Shown here in pieces: positions 53,301 to 64,000 of a DNA stretch of 64,000 nucleotides (positions within the stretch are counted from its first letter, which is position 1; each line of letters opens with the position of its first letter). The stretch spans positions 7,378,001 to 7,442,000 of the forward strand of contig CP126193.1 in assembly GCA_030272155.1 (NCBI GenBank). Reading direction: 5' to 3'. This DNA comes from Tetradesmus obliquus. Its lineage: Eukaryota > Chlorophyta > Chlorophyceae > Sphaeropleales > Scenedesmaceae. The notes below the pieces were generated by a model. It did not search any database. It was not told the DNA's origin and saw nothing but the letters and a program-made list of their open reading frames with translations. The translations under genes and the position numbers were made by a program.

Positions 53301-56300
53301 GCAGCAGCATCAGAAGCAGAAGCTGAAGCAGCAGCAGGCTCAGGAGCAGCAGCTGTGGCGGGTGCTGAGTTAGGGGCTGCGGCTGGGGCTCTGCATCCGC
53401 TGCAGCCACTGCAGCAGCAGCAGCAGCAGCTGCAACCATTGTCAGCTGCTGCCGAGCAATCAGCAGCAACGACGACGCAGCGTCAACGGCAGCAAGAGCG
53501 GGAGGAGTGGCAGCAGCGGTGGCAGCAGCGGCAGCAGGAGCGGCAGCAGGAGCGGCAGCAGGAGCGGCAGCAGGAGCGGGAGCAGCAGCAGGCAGGCACT
53601 GTGTGGGTGCCTGATAAATTGGGTCTGCCTGAGGGCAAGTACCAAGCTCTACTGGAGAAGGTGGCATTGATGGCCGAGGTGTGTGTGACTTTTGATGTAT
53701 TTGTTGCTGAGTCAGTCAGCCTATCAAAAGGCTGGCGGCACCGTCTTTTAGCATGTTGGACTGCACTTTGCCCAGCTGCACATTCTATCAGCCTGTCAGC
53801 CAATTAGCGGCCTTGCTGCACAGCCTAGACATATGCTGGTATGCTAGCAGTCTGGCAGCGCAGCGCTTGACTTGACTGCAAAAGCAAGATTTCCATCAGG
53901 GCCAGCTGCCGACCAAAGCAGAGTGCTTGCGCAAGCAGCAACCCAGCTCAGTCAGCGGACCTGAGAAGACATAAGCCTGCTGCACTGCAGTCGCACTCCA
54001 GATGAGCTTGCTCGTCACTGCAGCGCAACGCAATTTTGCTGTTGTTCAGCTGAACCGTTTCTGCTTTGCTTTTGTGCTGCGGGTGTGCAGGCAACTTTGA
54101 AGAGCAGGGCCTGCTTTTCTGAGCAGGGGTACCTGGCGGCCTTTGCTGGAAACCTAGCAGGTGCGGCCACAGGGTTCAGGTTCAGCAGTGAGAACATGAC
54201 ATGGACGAAACGGTTTAGGTTTAGCAAATTGGCAGGTGTGGCCACAGGGTTTGGGTTTAGCAGTGAGAACATGAAACAGACGAAAAGGTTTGGGTTTAGC
54301 AGTTTGGCAGGTGTGGCCACAGGGTTGAGGTTCAGCAGAGAGAACATGAAATGAATGGAAAGGTTTAGGTTTGGCGGTTTGGCAGGCGTGGCCACAGGGT
54401 TGAGGTTTAGCAGTGAGAACATGACATGGACGAATAGGTTTAGGTTTAGCAGTTGGGCAGGTGTGGCTACAGCTGCAGCCTTGTCATGAGCATAGCTTGC
54501 CATCTCCAAACAGGCTGCCATACAACAGTCTGCCATTGATGCGTGATGTGCTACATGCTGCAACATATAATGATGCGATAAGGCGAGGACCTCTTCAGCC
54601 GTATTTTGGGTTTCTTGCTCCCGCTTGTTCTATTGCCGGTTAAGGTACAGTGTTTGGTAACAAAAAGTTCTAACAATATAGAGTGCTTGGAGTCTTGTGC
54701 CATTGTGACGCAAACCAACGGTGTGTGGCGGCTTGCTTCATTGCTGTGGCTATCACGACCACTACATTCAGCCACGCCAGATCATGCATTCTCCCGGCAC
54801 ATGCCATGTGTTCAGTTGCATTGCTGCTTGCTGATCTGCACTGCTGCAGAGCTCGCCACAGAGGCGCAGGAGCTTACAGGCTGCCAGGGTGCCCGCGCAA
54901 AAAACCCTCGCAGTTTGCAAGGCGTACAGAGGCCTGTTCTGAAGGTGCTGCTGCAGCTGCTGCAGCACGTACTGTTCTATGCTGTTAATGGCCGCATTGG
55001 TGAGCTGTACATGAAAGGCACACCAGCAAAGCCCGCTGCTGCTGCGGGTGGTGCTGCTGCTGCAGCAGCAGCAGCCGGCGGTTATACGGCAGACGGTGCC
55101 AAGGGCAGCAGCAGTGGCAGCAGTGCTGCAGAGCGGCTTGCTAATGCGCTGCTGCAGCTGCGTGAGGCGTTTGTGGCGCTGTTTCCTGTGGGGAAGCAGT
55201 ACAGCGCTGCAGAGGTTGTAAAGCAGCAGCACCTTGTGGCTGGGCGTCTGCAACAGGCACAGCAGCAGCAGCAGCAGCACCAGCCGCCACGGCAGCAGCA
55301 GCAGCAGCAGCAGCAGCGTGTGGTTTCATGCAAGGGCAATGAAGATGGTGGTGCAGCTACCGGGGCAACAAGGGCAGCAGCAGCAGCAGCGGCAGCGCAG
55401 GAGTTTGTCAAGCTGCTGCAACTGGTGCAGCTTTGGCTCCAACTGCCTTCAGCTACTGCTACTGGTGCTGCGGCTGCTGGTGCTGCTGCTACTGCTGCTG
55501 CTGCTGCTGGTGCGTCATCTGACGATGAGAGCGGCCAGGCTGACAGTGGCAGCAGCGATGAACAAAGCAGCAGCGAAAGTGATGAATTAAAGGAAGAAGA
55601 CATGCAGCATCAGCAGCAGCAGCGGAAACGGCAAAGACGGGCTGTACCAGATGATGTATCAGTCTCAGCAGAGCAGCTGCAGGAGGCTTTGTCCGAGCTC
55701 AGTCAGGTCACAGGCTTCAGCATAGCTGGCCTAGCTACCCTAGAGCAGCAGCTGCAGGCTAGGTTTGGTGTGCAGCACTTTTCCCAGCTAGGACTGGGTG
55801 CAGACAGCTTGCTGCAGCTGCTGCAGCAGCAGCCGCAGCTGCTGGCTGTGCTGCAAGGCAGTAGCGGGCCAGGGCCGGCAGCAGCAGTAGCTGCGCATGA
55901 TGCATTGGCACCGGTGCCGCTGGCTGCTGTGCTGCAAGCTGCTGGGCAGGCCAAGGCTTGCTGTGGCGACATGGAGGAGCAAGGTAAGTGTTCACTAAGC
56001 ATGCAAAATTGCCCTCCGCAGGTTTTTGAAGCATGTGCAGCAGAACTCGTGACCTTTTGCCCAGCGTCAAGAAGATACCAGAGTGTATTATTGGGCTGCT
56101 TGTAGGCAGCTAAGGATATTGATGCCAAGAGTGCTTGGACAGCTGTGCACTTTGGTCGCCACGACACTGTGTGCTGGCTCAAGCTGTCACTTGCTGCTGC
56201 ACCTGCAGAGCTGTCTGCGGCTGTGTCGAGGTGCGCCACATTTGGAGTGCAGCACGTGCAGCAGCTGGGCCACGGCAGCACGCAGCGGCTGCTGCACCTC

Positions 56301-59300
56301 TGCGCTGCTGCTGCTGCTGCTGCTGCTGACACTCTAGCAGGCTGCCCTGGCAGCAGCCAGAGCTGTGTATGGGGTGTACACGCCCTAGCAGCACCAGTAT
56401 CATCAACCTCAGCAGCAGCAGCAGCAGCAGCAGCAGGTATAGCTAATCAACCGGCAGCGGATCAGTCATTGCAGCTTAGGCAGGAAGTGCCCGAAGGAGC
56501 AGCAGCAGGAGACTCTGCAGGTGCTGCTGGGTCTGTCAGCGTTGAAGATGCGCTGTGCTGCTTGGCTGCAGCGCCGCAGCTGGCTGAGCTGCACGGCTGG
56601 TCCAGCTGGCAACAGGTGCGTAGCACGCAGCCAAGTTGGCACACGCCGTGTTGTTGTGTTGATCAAGGGCGCGTCGCTGTGGTATGGCTTGGTGGACTGA
56701 AGCCTGCTTGTGGGCGGTGTGTGTTTGATCAGCAGGGCTGCCGCGCCGCAGCTGGCTGAGCTGCACAGCTGGTCTAGCTGGCAACAGGTGGGAGCACGCA
56801 GCAGTGGCAAGTCTGCATGGGCTTGATGCTGGCATGCAGTACTGGGCAACAGTCGGCATGTGACCTGCTGTTTGTTTCCCTTGTACTGCTCTCCCTTTTG
56901 TGGCCCAAGCTGCTGGCAATGCTGATGTGCTTGGCATGATATTCCTATTTGGATCACCGAACTTATCTTGCCTTGGTGTCTTGTCAAAGCAAGGATCCGC
57001 CCAAGCGTGCTGTCTTCTGCTGCTGCTGTCCTTTTCCAGGTGTACCAACCCAGCTTGGGGCCCCTGGCGCAGTTCCTGGCAGCACACGGCGCTGCATCCA
57101 GACTGTTGGTGCTGTCCGTGCCAGCAGCAGCAGCTGGTGCACATGCAGCTGCCTCATTCGTCTTACGCTGCCTTGTGCTGCTGCCAGCACCGCTGACAGT
57201 CTCTCTTGGTGAACAGCTGCTGCTGCAGCCTCTCTACAGCCTCATAGGCAGCAGTGCAGCTGCACAGGGGTTGCTGCTTGAGGTGGCTAGCACTGCTGCT
57301 GCAGAGGCAGCGGCTGTGGCACACACAACTGCAGCAGCAGCAGCAGCGGCAGCGGCAGCGGCAGCAGCGAGGCAGCCATACAGTGCAGAGCTATCTGTGC
57401 TGCATGTGTTGGGTTGGCAGCTGGGGATCAGAGTGTGGCAGGAGGACTGGCAGAGGCGATGCAGAGCGCCAGCTGCTGCTGGTGGTGCTGTGGGTGATGC
57501 TGGAGGAAGGGGCGGCGATGCTCAGTCGTTTTTGGATGCTGGTGATGCAAAGGTGAGGACAGCTGTTTGAGGTGTACTGTACTTGAGATCTCAATGGTCG
57601 TGGTGCTGCTGGTGATGCTGCAGGAACTGCGGCTGGCAGGGGCGGCGATGCTCAGCCCTCTACGGATGCTGGTGATGCAAAGGTGAGGACATTCAAGCTC
57701 TCCAGCAGCAGCAACAGCTGTTTGAGGTGTACTGTACTCGACATGTCAATGGGGTGGTGGTGCTGTGGATGATGCTGGAGGAAGTGGGGCTGGCAGAGGC
57801 GGCGCTTTTGAGCATGTTGCAGGCGTTAGGGATGCACAGGTGAGGACGCTCAAGCTCTGTAGAAGCAGCAACAGCTGTTTGGACGTGGATTTTGCATGAG
57901 ATCATGATGCTTCCAATTGGAGGAAGTGTGGCTGGCCGCGGCGGCGCTGTTGAGAAGGGTGCTGGGGATGCGAAGGTGAGGACGCACAAGCTCTCTAGCA
58001 GCAGCAACAGCTGTTTCAAGGTGTACTTCGCTTGAGATCATGGTAGTTCAGGTCGTATGTTGCACAGCAATGCATGTTGAAGTTGAACTCAGCAATGCCA
58101 GGTGTACCAGCATGTTGGTGCCCTGATACAAAACAACGCCACTCACAGCTGCTGCTGTGCTGCTGCTTGCATGCCTGCAGGCACTCCTCGCCTCAGCAGG
58201 GACCCACCCGGCAAGTGACGCTGCACAGGCTGCGCTGCACAAGCTGCTGATGCGGCTGCAGCAGCAGCAGCAGCAGCAGCCTGCTGGCAGTCACGCTGCC
58301 AGTGCAGCTCTTAGTGGTGGTGATGGTGTACCTGCAAGCAATGCTGCAGCCGCACCTCCCTCAAGCTTGATCAGCAGCACCACATTGCCAGCAGCAGCAG
58401 ATGCGCAGGCAGCAGCAGAGCGAGAAGCTGCAGCTAAGCAGGCAGTGGAAGCTATCCGAGCTCGGGAGTTTGGTGTGGGGCTGGGCCTGAAAGGGCCTGC
58501 TGGGCAGCTGATGGCTGCTCAGAATGCGCGGCTGGGGCGGGCGCTGCAGCGGCTGAGCCAGGAGCTGTACAGCAGCAGCAGCCATTTCGTGCTGGAGCTG
58601 GTGCAGGTGTGTTATATAACATGTTACTGTGTTACATGATGTTGCCATGGTGGGTGGGCGATTGGAAGTCAGTTGCCTTGGTTGGCGTGTGTGTGCTCTT
58701 GCATTATGGTGATTGATGCGCGCATGCTAGTGTACTGGTTTGGGCTCCAATTTAAATCAGGGCATCTGTGCAGGTGGCGCGCATGTGTATGCATAGCTAT
58801 TGTCTGCATGCCATGCACTACATTGTGCCTTAAAAGATGAGATGGGCGTCCCGGTCCTGGGGGCTACCGCATGAGTAGTTGCTCCAGTGTTCCGCCACAC
58901 ACCCGCGGCGTCCGTCTGCAGACCAGCTGCCAATACATTGCGGGCGCTGCTGCTGCAGCTTTGTGTGCTACAGAATGCGGACGACAATTGCTACCAGCAA
59001 GACACCGTGCGTGCGCTGGAGTTCCTGCTGCTGCCTGCACCATCTGAGGTGTGTCTGATTACTGCTACTGCTTCTGCTGCTGCTGCTGCTGCTGCTTCTG
59101 CCCTGCAGAATGCGGATGACAACCGCTACCCGCCAGCTGCCGTGCCTGCGCTGGAGTTCCTGCTGCTGCCAAACTTCATTGCAGCACTCAACAACGAGGC
59201 GGGGCTGAGCGCAGCAGACCTGGCGGCGCTGTGTGACATCGGGGCATCCACCAAACTGGAGCAGCGTTGGATTGGCTACAAGGGCATAGGCTTCAAGAGC

Positions 59301-61990
59301 GTGTTCAAGGTGCGGTTTCAAGGCGCCGGGTTCTATGATTGCAGAGATTGGTTGGATGAGCTGCCCAATTGTCTGTCACTGCGCCACCACGCTGCAAAAT
59401 GTGGCGTTTGTGCTGTAGCTGCTCTGCCGCGACATTGCACTCTGTGACGCATCACCAGCAGGGCACCCTACTGCCGTGGCATTCACCACCAGGCTATGCC
59501 TGCTGCCAGCTGCTTCTTGGTGTTCTGAGTGTCCACATCTGCTTGCCAACTCCCTGCATCAGGCAACTGATGTGCCACAGCAACTGATGCGTGCATCCCT
59601 ACGCTGTGCCCACCACTGACTGCTTATGTGGCTTCTATGCTCTGCAGATGGCATCATTGAAGCAAAGCGCGCAGGCTTCAAGTGCACAAGCTGCAGCACA
59701 GTTGTGTGGCAGCAGCCAGAGGACTTCCTGCGCGTCCAGGCATGGCCTGCATCTCTGAGCTCAAGTCACGTGCGGTGCGTGTGCGGTGACGTCAAACTGC
59801 GTCTTACTCTGCCAGCAACTAGCCAGCAACCCCTGTTGGAAGTGTGTAGTAATGATATTCAACTGTATGTAATGGTATGTAGCATGTGCTGTAAGCCTGA
59901 CATCTTTTTTACTTGCTGCATCATCAGCCTACCTCTCACCACAGTGGGCACATCTTTATCGGGTTGCTGTCTCTGCTGTTGCAACACAGGACTGTGGTGG
60001 ATGTGGCACTGCTTCAGCTGTGGGACTCCATGCGGCTGTGCAACCCTACCATCTCATTGAGTGGCTTCCTGAAGGGCATCGTGGACGCCGTGGCCGTTCT
60101 GCACCCCACGCAAGTGCGTCTCTGGCACGCGCATCACCCTGCATGCTTGTTTTGCTTGCTGTGTGCGCCCGGCTGACCATTCTGATCGCCCTTGCATGCA
60201 CCTTGCTGCTGTGCAGCCGCGTCGAGAGATCAAGATGCGCACCTTCCGCCGCGCACATCGCGAGTACAAGTTCTGCCAGACGGACCTGCGGCTTGGTCTG
60301 CAGCTGCTGAACGACCTGGAGTGCCCAGCATGCAGTGACGGCATGGCTGGCGTGCATATCGACGCCAACATGAAGCTGTTCACCTGGCTGCGGCACAGGG
60401 AGCTGTGGCGGCAGCAGCACTACAGCGAGTTCTTTGCAGACGATGCAAGCGTGCAGCCGAGTCTGCAAGCCCTGGACTTGGCAATGGGCAGCACGGTGAG
60501 GATTGTGCTGCTGTGCCACATGCTGCCTTGCATCAATAGATAGAGGCTGCCCCACGTGAACTGTCGCAACATAACATGCGCCTGTAGCTGGTACGTTTAG
60601 TGAACAACATGTGCGTTGCAATGATTGGCTTGTTGGCTGCTGTTGTGACAGTGTGCAGTGTACAGATCAGCAGCGCCATAGCCTTGCAACGTCTGAGCTG
60701 CCTACTGGGCTGTGCTGCCTGCAACCTTTACTTGAGCATGCGCAGCTCGCGTCCCAGACAACATCTGCAATGGCTTGTGGGCTGCGGCATCTGATGGCCA
60801 GCAACGGCGGCAGGCTCAGCAGAAGATCACAGGGCGCTGTGTGGGTGAGTATGGCATGGCCCTGTTTTCCCTGCATGAACATGCAGCGCACGGGCTGGAA
60901 TGGCCCTTTTCTTCTGCTCTGGACATGCAGCGCACGGGCTGGCATGACTCTTATATGCTGCCCTTGTCGTCATTGCGGCCTTCCCTTTGGACAGTGCATT
61001 TGCCCTCACGTGATGACTTACTTCGTGTTGCGACTGCACTGCAGCAACCGATGCACGACATGGCGGGCCAATAGCAGCCGCCAACCTGATTGGCAGTGGC
61101 GAGCGCTATGGCTATGCCTTCCACATCGCTGCCCATAACCTCATGACCAGTGGTCTGCAACAGCTGCACATTGACATCATGTGTCAGTGGGCGGCTTGGA
61201 GCGAGCGCGTCGTTGAAGCGCTGCAGCGATACCAACCTCCCACCAGCACGCAGCAGCAGCAACCTCTGCATCAGCAGGAGGAGCTGCAGCAGTTGCAGCA
61301 GCGCATACAAGAGCTGCGTGATCTGGTGTGCACCGGCAGCTGGGGTGCTGTGCGCAAGGCCTTGTCACACGCGCATGGCACGCTGCACTCGCAGGCTTGT
61401 CAGATGTTGTGGCAGCCTGGGTGGACCAGCGGCTGCGCCAAAACCCTGGGCGAGGAGTGCGAGCAGCTGTTTTCCCACCTGTCCAGGTTTTCTGGTACAA
61501 CGCGGAACCAAAGCTCAGCAGGTGGGTGGGCTGCGCATCTGTGCAGCATTCCGCGGTCTGGTTGCCACATAATCAGGTTTTTGCTTGGCGCTAGCTGCCC
61601 TGGGTTGGCAGTTTACAAGTGCTGCCCGATGGGACTGTTGCTGCATCACATCTGATGTTGCTGCAGGCTCCTCAGATGCACTGACTGAGGCGGCACTGCA
61701 CTTTGGCCGGCAGAAGCGAGCAAAGCAGTCTCTGCTGCTTGTCCAGCGCTACAAGAAGTTCAAGGAGCAGGAGACCAGGGCAGAGGCTGAGCGGCAGCTG
61801 GCCAGCCTTGAGCAGACACCGCCACAGGAAAGGGAGCAGCTTGTGCGGGACCTGCACGATGAGCTACGGGCCATGGCGCGAGGTGCGACAACAATCGCTA
61901 TTGTTCTGCTTCTTGGTGGTTCCGTACTTGCAGCTTGCAACAGCAACAGAACTGCAGGTGCCTGCAGCCGCATTTTGCATGCCTGCACTG

Positions 61991-62031
<41 letters not shown>

Positions 62032-64000
62032 ACCGATCAAATTGGCCGCGCTGCCTGCAGCAGCGGCAGCAGCATGCTGAATATGGCGCTTCTTGGTTGT
62101 ACTTGCAACTCCTTAGCTAACAGTAAACGTGCGGGGTCAGCCATGCAACCGTTGAGACAGGCAACTTCATATGCCTTGCAGTGACCCTGTTTGTATACTG
62201 AATGCCACAACTGATGCTACAGGCGCATTCGAGCACAATCGCCGTGTCTTAAGCCTAGAACCCTGGAGCTGGATCAACACATTGAGCCAGAGAGGGCCTT
62301 AATGGCCGCAGATGACATTGTAATATACCTATGACATGCAATCGAATCGTTGAGAAACAGCAGACACACAGTGGCGTGCACGTCCGCGCAGCAATGCCAT
62401 AATATGACTTAAAGACAGCTGCGTTGGCCACGCCATACCTTCATGGACGCAAGCGGGCTTACACAAAGCTTTAAGTGCATTGTGACAGTGCTTTGTGAAA
62501 GTGTGTGTGCATGATGGTGGCCTGATACTGTTGAGGTCACCTTGTAACTGCTGCTGCAGGCGCAGACACAGCTGCTGGCACAATCTGGCAAGGCTGCAGT
62601 GGCCCCTAACCTTGCTTTAAGTCCCCAGGGGCTATAAGGTTACTTAAAGGCCAGCTGCAGCCCCCTAGGGCCCCTGTGGCCCATAGTCAATTCTGGGCCT
62701 TGACTGTTGTACAAATATTCTACCACGGCGTCAATTGGCCCAGGTGAGATACAAAAAACCTACATGTTAAACCCTCAAATGCAATTGATCCCTGCCATGC
62801 ACACTTGTCCTTAACAGGTGTCCATTTGTCCCATGAGCCCTAGTATCCAGTTGGCCCAATCAAGTCCATTGGGCCCAAGGGCCTGTTACAAACTGTCATA
62901 TACCCTCTTCAAATACCAGCTGGCTCGCCGGTGTCCCTTGTGTATGTGGTGCACATCCTGTTGCTGATCAGCACTGCCCATGGCCCCACACATTGCCTCA
63001 TGCCGCATTGAGTGGTGTGCTGCTGCAGGTGCTGCACAGCAGGTGCACATGTGTTCATAATCATTACTGGCATGGTTACATCAGCTTTGTGTTTGACTTC
63101 ATCTCTGTGCTTGCTGCTGCAGGTGCTGCACAGCAGGTGCTTCCTGGATGCTTCCTCAGGCTGCCATGTGGCAGTGCCTGGCATAGACATGGCCAACCAC
63201 AGCAGCAGCGCAGCGAATGCAGCTGTGCAACTGCACCAGCAGCACTGCCCAGGCGCGGAGGAAGAGATTGGTTGCGGCCACAGACAAAGCCGCAGCAACA
63301 TCTGGACTAGGAAGCAGTAAGAGCAGCAGCGGCAACAGCAGCTGCTTTCAGCTTGTTGCAGGTGGGTTGGCTCTTGACTGGCTGATGCACTGCAGCGACC
63401 AGCTTGAAGTGAGCTGATATGATATATACAAGCATTGATGTCAGGGTACGGCTGCTGAAACAGAGTGCCTGGCATAGACATGGCTAACCACAGCAGCACT
63501 GCAGGCAACGCGGCCGTGTGGCTGCACCAGCAGAGCAAAGAGGCTAGCGCGGCGCTTGAGGTGGTAAGGGATGACGCAGCAGCAGCTGCAGGGCTAGGAG
63601 GCAGCAGCAGCAGCAGCAGCTGCTTTCAGCTAGTTGCAGGTGGGTTTGCTGCCTAATGGTTGGAGTTGCCCAAAGCAGAGTTGCAAACTTACGTAAAGTA
63701 TGATGCTGTACAAGTAAAGGCTACACACATCAGCCAACTTCAGGGCATGCAGCACCCACCTTTGTGCCCTGCGCTGTGCTGCTGTCCTTGCCTTAATGAA
63801 CCTTGCAACACTCATCGCCGTTTCCGACGCTAGGGTTTTACTTGCCTGCTGCTTCTGCTGCTGCTGTTTAATGTGCTGCCTCAGGGCCTGAAGGAGTTTC
63901 TGCTGGGGAGCAGGTCTGCATCAGCTATGGCAGCTGGCCAGCAGAGCCCTTCCTGCTGCTGTAGGGTTTTGCCCCTTCCCCAAACCCTGCTGATGCAGTG
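49769..64000 (+). CDS. NOV: NO VEIN-like protein, copy III (runs off the window)
   Basis: Same gene as copy II, with exons 49799-51223, 51527-51688, 52041-52645, 52906-53678, 54091-54160, 54850-55983, 56110-56615, 57040-57552, 58181-58606, optional 58974-59048 and 59109-59309. It shares both large deletions of copy II, so those predate the last duplication. It has eight rather than ten alanines near 56410 and the S-M to F-L change near 57530. The VTDAPQ exon would lie beyond the right edge. Confidence 0.8.
52906..53678 (+). pseudogene. NOV: NOV copy III: same frame-breaking exon fusion as copy II
   Basis: The junction GTGCCTGCAGCAGCTACC is identical to copy II. The upstream helical exon and the downstream Q/E/R exon are fused out of frame, with TGA near 53324. 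A shared junction means one deletion event followed by duplication. Confidence 0.75.
58181..59309 (+). CDS. NOV: NOV copy III: GHKL/HATPase domain
   Basis: Exons 58181-58606, optional 58974-59048 and 59109-59309 are as in copy II with no visible amino-acid change. The N-box halves and the glycine loop are intact, ending GFKSVFK|GTGCGG. Confidence 0.9.
59648..61882 (+). CDS. KDZ transposase, middle and C-terminal part (left copy, unit 3)
   Basis: Same as unit 2, including REIKMRTFRR. The matching N-terminal part would lie beyond the window. Confidence 0.85.
63123..64000 (+). pseudogene. SET-domain methyltransferase-like gene (unit 3, cut by window end)
   Basis: The two NHS exons and the EGVSAGEQVCISYG exon are present with TAG at 63962. 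The C-terminal helical part lies beyond the window. Confidence 0.62.

Larger units (their letters stand above)
50892..64000. repeat. Tandem unit 3 (partial, cut by window end)
   Basis: It is nearly identical to 26670-39800. One visible substitution cluster is at 57526-57534, where tcgtttttgg replaces tcgtctatgg and changes S-M to F-L in the encoded protein. The array continues past the right edge and, since unit 1 begins mid-gene, past the left edge too. Confidence 0.94.
59631..64000. mobile_element. KDZ insertion in the NOV intron (unit 3, left part only)
   Basis: The left direct-repeat copy (59631-60769), the transposase C-terminal exons to 61882 and most of the SET-like gene are visible before the window ends. 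Confidence 0.75.

Noticed and set aside
1-64000. tRNA, rRNA or other structured RNA genes
   Set aside because: None seen by eye on either strand.

Overview
This is nuclear DNA of a green alga, most likely a chlorophyte of the Chlamydomonas/Scenedesmus kind. The grounds are many short introns with GT..TGCAG borders, very dense CAG/CTG/GCA triplet runs coding poly-Q, poly-A and poly-S, a recognisable plant-lineage NO VEIN (NOV) gene, and a KDZ-class DNA transposon. I see no bacterial operons, rRNA, tRNA or CRISPR.

The window is a head-to-tail tandem array. Cut at the phase set by base 1, it holds unit 1 (1-26669), unit 2 (26670-50891) and the first 13.1 kb of unit 3 (50892-64000). Units 2 and 3 are nearly identical, with a 24,222 bp period. 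Unit 1 is about 2.4 kb longer. It diverges only in its first ~10.6 kb, through about 1% substitutions by eye and several large indels; from ~10.7 kb on it is almost identical to unit 2.

Each unit carries the 5' half of a NOV-type gene on the plus strand. It begins with a Q-rich, nuclear-signal-rich N-terminus (starts near 25.55 and 49.77 kb; the first copy begins before the window) and runs through about 15 exons to the GHKL/HATPase domain (9.74-10.86 kb in unit 1). The last recognisable NOV exon, beginning VTDAPQVHSNGFHV, lies 12.4 kb further on. The long C-terminal part expected for NOV is not seen before the next copy begins. Every copy has damage.

The 12.4 kb NOV intron holds an 11.8 kb insertion bounded by two direct copies of one 1.14 kb segment from the middle of a KDZ transposase gene. 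The left copy continues into the transposase C-terminus and the right copy is preceded by its N-terminus, so the element is circularly permuted. Between them lie a SET-domain lysine methyltransferase-like gene (plus strand, damaged) and an unrecognised minus-strand gene with a coiled-coil start and a multi-pass membrane last exon. The arrangement fits recombination of a circular or tandem KDZ element with a KDZ fragment already in the intron.

A second theme is repeated duplication of exon ends together with their splice sites. It occurs at least eight times, including a duplicated ATP-binding N-box exon and a 150 bp array of NOV exon ends. Minisatellites of 10, 35, 40 and 75 bp and many triplet runs differ in copy number between units.
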